From Saprospiraceae bacterium (lineage in GTDB: Bacteria > Bacteroidota > Bacteroidia > Chitinophagales > Saprospiraceae), in the NCBI GenBank assembly GCA_019187365.1, contig JABARE010000003.1, positions 62,001-126,000 on the forward strand: DNA of 64,000 nt. The letters are read 5' to 3'. Each line of letters starts with the position of its first letter. The stretch's first letter is position 1. Shown one piece after another: positions 35,501 through 41,673 of the stretch. Position numbers and translations under genes: made by a program. Below the pieces are notes generated by a model. That model searched no databases. It saw nothing but the letters and a program-made list of their open reading frames with translations, and had not been told where the DNA came from.

Positions 35501-36900
35501 TTCCCGGATTTATGGAGAAACCGGAGATATTAGGCCTTGGCTCCGGATTTTCGGCGCCAGGATGGAGCTTCATCGCAGGAGGGCAACCCGATTTTGACGA
35601 AGGCGGCTGGTTAGACCGCGCCGCGGAGAAGGGCTGGATTTCGAACAATTGTTTTTTCAACGCAGAGATGTTGCAAAAACGGGCAAACACGCTGAGCCTC
35701 AAAGCAAAAATAGAACCCGTACGCGACTTTAGCATCGACCTCAACGTAGACCGCAGCTTCACACGTGACCATTCCGAAGTGTTTAAATACGATTCAATCT
35801 TCGGCACCGGACAACTTGGATTTCAGCATTTCACGCCATACCAGAATGGGCAACTCACCTTGTCCTTCATTTCACTGCAAACCATTTTCGACAGCGACAT
35901 CGACGCCGTCTTCCAGCGCTTCAGCGACGCACGGCCTGTTATCTCAAGCCGCGTAGCGGATCGCTATGGAATCAAAAACCTGAGTCCGACCAATCCAGAC
36001 TACCGCGACGGTTTTCAGGGAGACCACATCGACGTGGTGACTCCGGCATTTCTCGCCGCATACACCCGCACAGATCCCAATGCGGTTCAACTCGACTTGT
36101 TCGATGCCATTCCCCTGCCCAACTGGCAGATCACATACAGCGGACTCAGTAAGATAGGTCCACTGAAAGACATTTTTCGCGACTTCACCATTCGCCATGC
36201 CTACAAGAACACGCTGACCGTCAACCGCTTTTCGAGTAACCTCGATTACCGAACCGATCCAAATGAACTTCCGCTGGCACGCCGAGGCAACGACGAGCGC
36301 GCATCCTACTACGCAAGGTACGAGGTTCCTGAAATGGTGATCAACGAACAATTTGCTCCACTGCTGGGAGTCAACCTAAAAACAAAGGGAGGCCTTGAAC
36401 TGGGTCTTGACTACAACAAAAACCGCAACCTCAACCTCCGCAATGGAATTGACGGACAGTTGCTGGAGACCAAGGCGACCAATTACACAATCAAAATGGG
36501 CTACGTGATCAAAGACGTATTTCTCGCCTGGCTTCCTGGCATGAAAGCCCTCAACAAAGATGTTAAGCCCAATAAGCGCAAAAAGAAAAAGAACAAAGCA
36601 GATGAAGGCGATGCCGGCGACGGAGTCTCAGCTCCCAAGGGAAATGACCTCGAGATCACCTTCGACTTTGGCATCAACGACAACATCACCAAGATTCACC
36701 GGTTGGATGCCAACGTAAACGCCCAGGCCAACAGCGGATCAAAACAGATCAGCTTTACTCCTGCCATAAAATACAACATGAACAAGAACCTCAACCTGCG
36801 CTTGTTCGTAGATTACCGCAAGACCATTCCCTATGTGCAGAGCCAGTACAAGGATATCCGGATCAACGGTGGCCTCAACGTCCAGTATACGCTCAATTGA
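29527..36900 (+). CDS. sprA: SprA, outer-membrane translocon of the type IX secretion system
   Basis: SprA forms the giant outer-membrane barrel through which T9SS cargo leaves the cell. The 2457-residue size is right for the family. After a signal peptide (RLVVFVIFVKAAFA) come typical stretches: FGGFGIDIKPQGSIGFFVGG, NYDTKAAFDFENKLKLAYD, VVYIDDFEGASSGIGLGFNV, GLVRGILMGFRNKSNSTVKDIEVWFNELRL and FTLDIYYEDRDGKPKRYIEE. Many alternating-polarity strands run to a barrel-type end (LNVQYTLN). Two lysine-rich stretches occur near residues 1950 (KEEETKKTKEKKTDK) and 2345 (KPNKRKKKKNKADEG), probably exposed loops. The start may be 29527 or 29548. A dispersed dyad lies in frame at 34517-34532, encoding FTNVRK. 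It explains export of the T9SS-type proteins seen here. Confidence 0.97.
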   Translation: MVENLVCMLRAIRLVVFVIFVKAAFAAGGHHVPDWNEGRAAVTDTIPLKDRPGNFAEDRTRNPFDLKDPAAIDQRISYDPVTNNFVVTEMVGDLPYRPGTTLSFDEYMEYRARQQDKDYLRDLAGISTGRRSYEDIIDPITKVDIRQNLADKLFGGFGIDIKPQGSIGFFVGGFYSFTDNPLLLDFQKRQWGPDFDTDIRMDLTGSIGDKLKLNANYDTKAAFDFENKLKLAYDSEKFSEDDIIKKIEAGNVSLPLRTKLIQGSQNLFGFKTDWQFGHLRLTGLVSQQKSKQESIQLKGGGVVQEFEVRPDGYDENRHFFLSPYNRGNYEPALERLPEINSQFKVKSIEVWITEDAQNSRETELRDIVALADLGVSNPEQFDMGADAAQSFLPGRAISRDKSGVEVPSNTSNRLLDEILENPEARDLNKVVRVLSDPAGLNLKQGRDFEKVRARRLNPSEFSYHPELGFISLRLRPRPNQVLAVAYHYLQNGRDFDPRTGAVYKVGEFTSEVKSDSLSYKVIFVKMLKSSAQRTDLPSYRQMMKNVYPSGGYNLNPEDFTLDIYYEDRDGKPKRYIEEIDGYPLLNLFHLDFLNKTNDPQPDGVFDFVQGQTVIAASGAVIFPVLEPFGSSLRKLIGTVVKDSARADVIYDKYKYTQLYDTSITSARRELKSNQFVIRGSYKSGKSNEISLNTFNIDPNARVIVSAGSRTLVEGSDYIVDRNLGKVTILNEALVQSGVPINVDFEDNALFSFQTKTMIGLRAEYSRRKDWSVGATYMHLFEKPYTEKVNIGEDPINNRILGLDFNVSKKAPWMTRLLDKLPGYSTKEMSSWNVEAEGAVLLPGHSRTINQQGSEGGVVYIDDFEGASSGIGLGFNVSQWILASAPQGLNDLPFRGSGIYDNYISNANRALMSWYRVDDFARLNTLNPQNHYTRLVDEIEIFPNRQRPIGFSTELTFDMTYYPRAKGPYNFDVEGGIRAVDPVSGDEIITRGIDRDNQLLDPETRWGGLMTRLNTNDFEANNVEYIDFWMLNPFLPKADPSDAVTGSGLLYVQLGNFSEDIFKDGKQQFEHGLPTPDLNLLTDPSAFGKISRFPPITSSFDINNRERQDLGYDGLNSLSGNFDKDEQAFFSEYIAKQQNFLMPDAFAQVALDPANDDYQSFRSDNFPVSIPVTDKYKRYNMPEGNAQIETGSAQSTAYTGYPDQEDLNFDKSLNEIESYYNYEIPLTRTPDNKIQFDPASVNNFITDTVIVKVPNLADDEVWYRFRIPVRSFTNKIGEIQDFRSIQGMRLLFSGFDQTVTFRFIKFQLGRNNWRKFEDVCDAMDAGNRALILDKVDIEENAGKTPFNYTTPPGIQRERFYSSQFADIPQNESSILLKKEDLLAGCSQSVYKILDLDIRKYKRLKMFVHAESLESSDNDSLCVFIRLGKDFTDNYYEYEIPLRFSDERYFDQRDSIWLKDNEFDFPLQLLLDLKNERNRLDPNFGIFEMADPEKPANRVRISGNPTIGLVRGILMGFRNKSNSTVKDIEVWFNELRLTGLEEKGGFAAQVRAEMQLADLGNLSLAGNLSSVGWGGIDQKLDQRATYETRQIDAALNISIDKFLPKSLGIRIPMALQYSTTSLTPQYDPNDTDIKLKDKLNTAANDAQRDSIRDRAIDFTEVRSIAFTNVRKERSGTSKAKPWSISNFSLSYSGSVANKTNPIVAKDELKTQQGAIDYNFSLPAKYIEPFKKSVTSPLLKFIGELNFNPLPNSFAVRNSLSRKASTRTYRFADPRYSTWEDRKFSWIRDYTLNWDLTRSLKLNFTAKNDATVDEITFNPLRQAYVNPLTDQEVEASQRGRFLRENLTDFGRTKDYRHNFTASYQLPLRLIPMMDFITVRTQYTASFNWAAGSLKTIDSLGSVITNTQSVSISGEVNFTTLLNKSAFFKKYTTEGPASGRLRPAVGNRNAAKEEETKKTKEKKTDKANPWIKAVLTPVTMFKRIQLSYSENRGTTIPGFMEKPEILGLGSGFSAPGWSFIAGGQPDFDEGGWLDRAAEKGWISNNCFFNAEMLQKRANTLSLKAKIEPVRDFSIDLNVDRSFTRDHSEVFKYDSIFGTGQLGFQHFTPYQNGQLTLSFISLQTIFDSDIDAVFQRFSDARPVISSRVADRYGIKNLSPTNPDYRDGFQGDHIDVVTPAFLAAYTRTDPNAVQLDLFDAIPLPNWQITYSGLSKIGPLKDIFRDFTIRHAYKNTLTVNRFSSNLDYRTDPNELPLARRGNDERASYYARYEVPEMVINEQFAPLLGVNLKTKGGLELGLDYNKNRNLNLRNGIDGQLLETKATNYTIKMGYVIKDVFLAWLPGMKALNKDVKPNKRKKKKNKADEGDAGDGVSAPKGNDLEITFDFGINDNITKIHRLDANVNAQANSGSKQISFTPAIKYNMNKNLNLRLFVDYRKTIPYVQSQYKDIRINGGLNVQYTLN
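34517..34532. repeat. Dispersed dyad repeat inside sprA
   Basis: TTACAAACGTTCGTAA is an inverted repeat with one mismatch. In the sprA frame it reads Phe-Thr-Asn-Val-Arg-Lys. The same TNVRK peptide comes from the copy at 57603-57622. Confidence 0.55.
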
Positions 36901-37219
36901 GGTTTGACGGACGGATAATTTTAACTCGAATTTAATGATGAAGCGGCTCCGTATCCATTCTTCAAAGACCAAGGCGTATATTTAATTGATTATCAGTGTA
37001 TTGATGATTTTCTTTGCTTCATTGCGGCCTTTCGTGATCCCTTCTTTGGACCATTTGTTAGGCTGCCTGAAGCACTTGGTCAGCAAAGCTGGGGTCGGCT
37101 CCATGCGATATAACCACTGTGCCGTATTTTTGGCGCTCAGCCGCTGCAACAATACGGGCAGATGGCCGTTGTACAATAGCTTTAACCGCATTTTCCATTG
37201 CTACTAATTACAAACAGTG
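36901..37219. other. Intergenic region between sprA and a thioredoxin gene
   Basis: No gene is convincingly supported. Overlapping short frames on both strands (for example a 69-codon minus-strand frame ending at 36982) have no recognisable family. TATTTTTG at 37125-37132 matches TAnnTTTG and may serve the thioredoxin gene 88 bases downstream. No T-tract terminator follows sprA. Confidence 0.45.
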
Positions 37220-37720
37220 ATGAACATTAAACTTTTAGGGATGGTGGCCGCCCTTATGTTCGGCCAGGCACTCAGCGCTCAATCTTCCGCAACGGGCTAC
37301 AAAGCTACCCATGAGGGCTGGCTGGTCAGCCTCGACGAAGCGTTTGCTCAATCGAAAAAGACGGGCAAACCCATCATGGCCAATTTCACCGGAAGCGACT
37401 GGTGCGGATGGTGTAAAAGGCTTTCCAAGGCCGTTTTTGTCCATGATGAATTCAAGACCTGGGCAAAGAAAAATGTCGTCTTGCTTGAACTTGACTTTCC
37501 AAGATCCTTTTCTGTACCTGACAAGATCCGCGACCAGAACTATAGCCTTCAACAGTCGTTTGGCGTCAGGGGATATCCCACGATATGGGTATTTGACGTC
37601 GACAAGGACAAAAAGACCAACCAATACAGTTTCAGCGCGTTGGGTAAAACCGGATATACCGCAACTGTGAAAGAATTCACCGAAGGGGTTGATCAGATGA
37701 TCGCCAAGCGAAAGAAGTAA
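37220..37720 (+). CDS. Secreted thioredoxin-fold protein
   Basis: This 166-residue protein has a signal peptide (MNIKLLGMVAALMFGQALSAQ). The thioredoxin-fold domain has WLVSLDEAFAQSKKTGKPIMANFTGSDWCGWCKRL, where CGWC is the redox motif, and FGVRGYPTIWVFD with the conserved cis-Pro. The KPIMANFTGSDWCGWC style is that of periplasmic thioredoxin-like proteins in Bacteroidota. It probably acts as a disulfide reductase or oxidase in the periplasm; the partner is unknown. The GTG at 37217 directly precedes ATG 37220, which is preferred. A terminator follows, so it is a single-gene transcript. Confidence 0.88.
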   Translation: MNIKLLGMVAALMFGQALSAQSSATGYKATHEGWLVSLDEAFAQSKKTGKPIMANFTGSDWCGWCKRLSKAVFVHDEFKTWAKKNVVLLELDFPRSFSVPDKIRDQNYSLQQSFGVRGYPTIWVFDVDKDKKTNQYSFSALGKTGYTATVKEFTEGVDQMIAKRKK

Positions 37721-37761
37721 ACGGATTCGCGCGTACGCTTTTACTTTCCAGAGAGAATACG

Positions 37762-37787
37762 GCCCGCAGTCATTTGCGGGCTTTTTT
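37762..37787 (+). terminator. Intrinsic terminator after the secreted thioredoxin
   Basis: GCCCGCA and TGCGGGC pair in a seven-base stem with loop GTCATT, followed by six T residues. Confidence 0.85.
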
Positions 37788-37900
37788 ATTGCCGAACACC
37801 AAAGATCGGTTAGATCATGGGAAGTGCTTATATGGTTTGCAGACTCTGACAAGACCTTTTCCTGGTTACAGCACAGGGAATTCCAACATAATTAAACCAT

Positions 37901-37931
37901 TTTGTTTTGTAATTATAAGTTTATACATTTG
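37901..37931 (+). promoter_or_regulatory. Promoter of the sulfur-redox cassette
   Basis: TTTG at 37901-37904 and TACATTTG at 37924-37931 are separated by 19 bases, a full Bacteroidota -33/-7 pair. The ArsR gene starts 24 bases later. The AT-rich stretch in between has partial dyads (TTATAAGTTTATA) that could be the repressor operator; this is an inference. Confidence 0.7.
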
Positions 37932-37954
37932 TGAACTAATAAATATATAAATAA

Positions 37955-38278
37955 ATGCAGGATAAACGCATTTATGAATTGCATGCCGATGTATGTAAGG
38001 CGCTTGGCCATCCTCTCCGGATAGAAGTCATCGATTTGTTAAGTGACGGAGAGTACGGATTTACGGACATTCTGGAGCGCACCGGGGGGCTGAAATCGAA
38101 TCTGTCTCAGCATCTCTCGGCCATGGTACGCAAAGGGATCCTCAGGGTCAGACGAGATGGAAAGAACAGAATTTACGCACTTACTTCCCGCAAGGTAGCG
38201 CGCGCCTGTACCCTGATGCGTGAGGTGTTGGTTGAGCATGTAGAAAAGCAGCGCACCGCGCTGATGAACGAAAAATGA
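37955..38278 (+). CDS. ArsR family winged-helix transcription factor
   Basis: This 107-residue regulator has the ArsR layout: VCKALGHPLRIEVIDLLSDGEYGFTDI, then the recognition region GGLKSNLSQHLSAMVRKGILRVRRDGKNRIYAL, and a C-terminal dimer helix (KVARACTLMREVLVEHVEKQ). It lacks the classic ELCVCD metal site. Two cysteines are present, one at residue 14 in the first helix and one at about residue 85 in the last helix. The second lies where persulfide-sensing ArsR proteins (SqrR/BigR) have one of their pair. It heads a cassette of rhodanese, cytochrome, DsrE and a sulfur amino-acid enzyme, so sensing of sulfane sulfur is plausible but unproven. Confidence 0.88.
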   Translation: MQDKRIYELHADVCKALGHPLRIEVIDLLSDGEYGFTDILERTGGLKSNLSQHLSAMVRKGILRVRRDGKNRIYALTSRKVARACTLMREVLVEHVEKQRTALMNEK

Positions 38279-38285
38279 ATCATTG

Positions 38286-39035
38286 ATGGGAAAATTGAAC
38301 GTTTCTTTGGGTTTCGCATTGGGTGCAGCAATTTGCCTTCAATTGGCATGTTTAAACAAGGGCAAGCCTGCTCCGGAGAATGAAGTGGTAGAAAATCTTG
38401 ACCCCGAGCGCTTTCGCCAACTCATTGAGGAGGGTGCGGGAGTCGTCCTCGATGTCAGGACTCCTGAAGAGGTGGCTGACGGTCATCTGGCGGATGCAAG
38501 CACAGTAGATTTTTATGATCCCGACTTCAAGGAGAAACTCCGGCTGATTCCGGTAGAACGGGACGTTTACGTTTACTGCGCAAGCGGTATCCGAAGTGCA
38601 GAGGCAGCGGTTTTTCTAAAATCGCTCGGCCACCCCAGGGTCTGCAATCTGGAAGGGGGGCTGCAGGCTTGGCGCGATCGCGGATACCCCATCGTTCGTA
38701 CCGCACCGGGCACCGATGAACACTTGCGTTCCCTCAGCAAAGCAGACTTTGATAATTTGCTCCAGACCGAAAAGCCGGTTCTCGTCAATTTTCATACGCT
38801 CTGGTGTGCGCCATGTCGAAAAATGGCCCCGGTGGTGGATTCACTTGAAAGGCTTTTTTTACAACGGGCGGTGGTGCTGCGCGTCGATGCTGACCGGAGC
38901 CGCGACGTCGCAAAAGAGTACGGTGTGAAGGGCGTACCTGTATTCATGCTCTTTGAGGGTAATTCGCTTCGATGGAAGCACACCGGGGTGATATCCGGAG
39001 ATTCACTTGCTGCCCAGATCCAGAGATTTCTTTAA
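38286..39035 (+). CDS. Lipoprotein with rhodanese and thioredoxin domains
   Basis: This 249-residue protein has a lipobox (LQLAC, Cys at about residue 22), so it should be lipid-anchored and face the periplasm. Residues 40-135 form a rhodanese domain with VVLDVRTPEEVADGHL and active-site loop YCASGIRSAEAAVFL, then the end GGLQAWRDRGYPI. Residues 150-249 form a thioredoxin domain with VLVNFHTLWCAPCRKMAPVV (WCAPC active site) and YGVKGVPVFMLF. Rhodanese cysteines carry persulfide and thioredoxins reduce it, so the fusion could release sulfur or sulfide from a carrier. It starts at ATG 38286, seven bases after arsR, and is followed eleven bases later by the cytochrome gene. Confidence 0.9.
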   Translation: MGKLNVSLGFALGAAICLQLACLNKGKPAPENEVVENLDPERFRQLIEEGAGVVLDVRTPEEVADGHLADASTVDFYDPDFKEKLRLIPVERDVYVYCASGIRSAEAAVFLKSLGHPRVCNLEGGLQAWRDRGYPIVRTAPGTDEHLRSLSKADFDNLLQTEKPVLVNFHTLWCAPCRKMAPVVDSLERLFLQRAVVLRVDADRSRDVAKEYGVKGVPVFMLFEGNSLRWKHTGVISGDSLAAQIQRFL

Positions 39036-39045
39036 ATCAATTAAG

Positions 39046-39720
39046 ATGAAACTGAAATTGCTTTCCATCACACTCATGCTGGCCGGTGCCTGGTCATTAA
39101 GCATATTTACTCCAGATCGGCCTGCGTGTTATTCGGATTTGGCGGGTCATTCAGAAAATACTTGGAGTTTTCCGGTCGCCCGTGCATACCCTCCTGCTGT
39201 TGGCATACTTTCAAATGCCAGAAATTGTTTGTCATGCCATGACAGCAACGGACCCTGGAAGAGCGAAGACGGTTTGGTCCTCGATTTATTAGACAAGGAC
39301 ACGCGGGCTTCCTTGAAATTAAACGATGGCAGTTTTCTCGTTGAGGTCGAACGGGGGAAGCCCAAAACCATCCTGACCGTCGCGGGCTACAACAAAAGCG
39401 GAGGTTTGCCTTTGCCTTACCGCAACGCCTGGTTGTACATCGATCCTACAACGATAGGTTCTTCTTCGCTTTCAAAATTCCCTCCTGGTTGGGAGGTGAA
39501 CCTGCCTATGAGTTGCAGAATAGCCGGGGACGAACTCAAAGGATTTGAAGATTACCATATTACGAGCCTGCCCATGACCCTGTTGGCAACTGAAACTGCT
39601 GACAGCGCATCGATCGAATTGCAGCTTATGCTCACCCGGGGGGAGCTTAGCAAGGAAAATGCACTCAGCGAAATGGAGGCAAACTATTTCGAAAGAAAGA
39701 TTCAATTGCGTATCCGGTGA
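39046..39720 (+). CDS. Exported protein with one c-type heme site
   Basis: This 224-residue protein starts at ATG 39046 with a signal sequence (MKLKLLSITLMLAGAWSLSIFT). One heme-attachment motif is present, NCLSCHD (CxxCH, about residue 63), preceded by VARAYPPAVGILSNAR. The remainder (FLVEVERGKPKTILTVAGY, PPGWEVNLPMSCRIAGDEL, SIELQLMLTRGE) is beta-rich and not one of the small classical cytochromes c that I can name. It may be an electron carrier or sulfur-binding hemoprotein in the periplasm. Its place between a rhodanese-thioredoxin lipoprotein and a DsrE protein suggests a part in sulfur oxidation or detoxification. Confidence 0.75.
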   Translation: MKLKLLSITLMLAGAWSLSIFTPDRPACYSDLAGHSENTWSFPVARAYPPAVGILSNARNCLSCHDSNGPWKSEDGLVLDLLDKDTRASLKLNDGSFLVEVERGKPKTILTVAGYNKSGGLPLPYRNAWLYIDPTTIGSSSLSKFPPGWEVNLPMSCRIAGDELKGFEDYHITSLPMTLLATETADSASIELQLMLTRGELSKENALSEMEANYFERKIQLRIR

Positions 39721-39869
39721 AGGACACATTTATAAGGCACAAAGCATGTGCCCATCATTGTAGTTACCGCACAGGGTCACGCCTATCCATAGTAGGGGTA
39801 GTTCCCCATTGAAGTGATTTGCATGGGAATTCTGGCTTGATTCAATTATTAAAATGAATATGCTGTAAA

Positions 39870-40223
39870 ATGAAATTATTGCTGCTGCTAAACGAAGGAC
39901 CTTATGGAAGTGAAAAGGCTTACAATGCCTTTCGCATTGCGCACCAGATACAAAAGGATCATACTCAAATTGATTTGCGGATTTTTCTTCTGGAAGATGC
40001 CGTGAACTGTGCACTCGACAGACAGGTAACGCCGGATGGATATTACAACATCGGGCGCATGGTGAGGTTTTCTCTTGGACGGGGAGCAGCGGTGAAGTTG
40101 TGCGGTTCTTGTATGGATGCAAGGGGCTTGCATCCTGATCTGTTGATCCCGAGTATTCAGCGCGGAAGCATGGAGGAGCTCGCACAATGGATAGCCGAAT
40201 GTGAAAAAGTGCTCAATTTTTAG
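39870..40223 (+). CDS. DsrE family sulfur-relay protein
   Basis: This 117-residue protein matches the DsrE/DsrF-like fold: MKLLLLLNEGPYGSEKAYNAFRIAHQI, LRIFLLEDAVNCAL and VKLCGSCMDARGL, ending in SMEELAQWIAECEKVL. DsrE-type proteins carry sulfur as persulfide on a cysteine; candidates are the cysteines in KLCGSCMDARGL, near residue 78. There is no signal peptide, so it is cytoplasmic, unlike its two upstream neighbours. It is separated from the cytochrome gene by 149 bases and from the next gene by ten, so it is likely co-transcribed with the PLP enzyme. Confidence 0.88.
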   Translation: MKLLLLLNEGPYGSEKAYNAFRIAHQIQKDHTQIDLRIFLLEDAVNCALDRQVTPDGYYNIGRMVRFSLGRGAAVKLCGSCMDARGLHPDLLIPSIQRGSMEELAQWIAECEKVLNF

Positions 40224-40233
40224 ATGAACGACG

Positions 40234-41406
40234 ATGAACAACAAAATTTTTAACGCGACGACATGCGTGCATGCAGGAGAGCATCGCGATGCTCAGGGTG
40301 CAATACACACCCCATTGTACAACCATTCCACATTTGCATTTTCTTCTACAGAGGCCATTGTTGACGTAGTCAGGGGTGCCAAGCCAGGCAACCTGTACAC
40401 GCGTTATGGTATGAATCCAACAATACGGGCAACTGAAGAAAAATTGGCGTCAATTGAAGGTGCAGAGTCAGCACTCGCATTCAGTTCAGGGATGGCTGCA
40501 GAAGCTGCGCTTTTTTTGGCCTACTGTATTCCAGGCGATCACATCCTGTGCCTTGGTGACGTTTATGGGGGCACGTTTGAGCTCCTCGATGTCAATCTTC
40601 GCAAACTGGGCATCGAAACGGACTTTCTGTTGGGGAGCGAGCTGGAGCAGTTGGCGGGTCGCGTAAGCGAAAGGACCCGCATTCTCTTCTGCGAAACACC
40701 AACCAATCCGAATATTGAAGTCTTCGATGTTGCGGCTCTCTCTTCTTTTTGCCACGAGCGGGGTATCATTCTCGTCGTTGACAACACCTTTGCGTCTTCG
40801 GTCAACCAACAACCCTTACAACTTGGTGCAGATCTCGTGATACATTCTGCTACGAAGTACCTTGGCGGCCATAGTGACCTTACGGCAGGGGCAGTCATGG
40901 GGGCGGAAAGCTTGGTGGTTCCCCTTTGGCAGTGGCGCAAAAACCTGGGTCAGATGATCGCACCGGAAGTTGCATTTCTGCTGGCGCGAAGCATTAAGAC
41001 CTTGATCTGCCGAGTTGAGGCCCAAAACGACTCTGCATCGCGCATTGCACATTTCCTGCAATCACATCCGCGTGTGTCACTTGTCAACTACCCTGGCCTT
41101 CCGGATCATCCGCAACATGCACTGGCTTGCCGGCAAATGCGCGGATTTGGTGGCATGCTGAGTTTTAATTACGATGGCGATGGGCAGCAGACATCTGCCA
41201 TGGTAGACAAGTTGCGCATTTTTTCTATTGCACCCAGTCTTGGAGGTGTGGAGAGTCTGGTTACACAGCCAGTTACTACTACGCATTTTGGCATGCCGGT
41301 TGACGAGCGCCGGAGGAGAAACATCTCGGACCAACTCGTTCGCTTATCGATTGGCCTGGAACATCCAGACGACCTCATCGCTGACCTTTCGCAAGCCCTT
41401 GGCTGA
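40234..41406 (+). CDS. Cys/Met metabolism PLP-dependent enzyme (gamma-lyase / gamma-synthase type)
   Basis: This 390-residue enzyme belongs to the cystathionine gamma-synthase family of PLP enzymes. Diagnostic text includes YTRYGMNPTIRATEEKLASIEGAESALAFSSGMAA, VYGGTFELLD, ETPTNPNIEVFDV, VVDNTFASSVNQQPLQLGADLVIHSATKYLGGHSDLTAG (PLP-binding Lys in SATKYLGGH) and SLGGVESLVTQP. Members act as cystathionine gamma-synthase or lyase, methionine gamma-lyase, or sulfhydrylase; sequence alone does not settle which. Because it is linked to DsrE, rhodanese and an ArsR regulator, a role in producing or consuming H2S or persulfide is attractive. It ends 41 bases before a MITE-like element. Confidence 0.88.
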   Translation: MNNKIFNATTCVHAGEHRDAQGAIHTPLYNHSTFAFSSTEAIVDVVRGAKPGNLYTRYGMNPTIRATEEKLASIEGAESALAFSSGMAAEAALFLAYCIPGDHILCLGDVYGGTFELLDVNLRKLGIETDFLLGSELEQLAGRVSERTRILFCETPTNPNIEVFDVAALSSFCHERGIILVVDNTFASSVNQQPLQLGADLVIHSATKYLGGHSDLTAGAVMGAESLVVPLWQWRKNLGQMIAPEVAFLLARSIKTLICRVEAQNDSASRIAHFLQSHPRVSLVNYPGLPDHPQHALACRQMRGFGGMLSFNYDGDGQQTSAMVDKLRIFSIAPSLGGVESLVTQPVTTTHFGMPVDERRRRNISDQLVRLSIGLEHPDDLIADLSQALG

Positions 41407-41447
41407 ATCCTCTTTTTCAGTCATTCCAGCGACAGAAGGATGTTTAA

Positions 41448-41673
41448 GGGTTCCTCGAATAACCCAGTTTTGATGCCAGAATGAAAAGGGATGCCTCTCT
41501 TCACTCCCTGTTGATGCCAGAAGGAATTTAGCAAAACAAGACGAGGCGCGGTGAAGGAAGCTATGTGGAGCAATACCTGACTGAACCGCAACGAAGTATT
41601 GTGAAGCTAAATTCATTTCGCGCATTAGCCTGTGCGGGCTGGCTGGCGCAATAGTGGGTTATTAGAGGTGCCC
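41448..41673. mobile_element. MITE-like element, copy B (226 bp), at the ccoI stop codon
   Basis: Left end GGGTTCCTCGAATAACCC (41448-41465) and right end, read inverted, GGGCACCTCTAATAACCC (41656-41673) match copy A. TTAA occurs on both sides (41444-41447 and 41674-41677), a 4-bp target duplication. Inside is one 41-bp unit, part of another, and the CAAAACAAGACGAGGCGC segment seen in copy A. No protein is encoded. The right-hand TTAA contains the TAA stop of the CcoI-like gene, so insertion happened exactly at that stop without changing the protein. Confidence 0.82.

Noticed and set aside
36982..37191. 69-codon minus-strand frame after sprA
   Set aside because: No family, overlapped by other short frames, and no promoter or ribosome-binding support; it could be a remnant but evidence is too thin.
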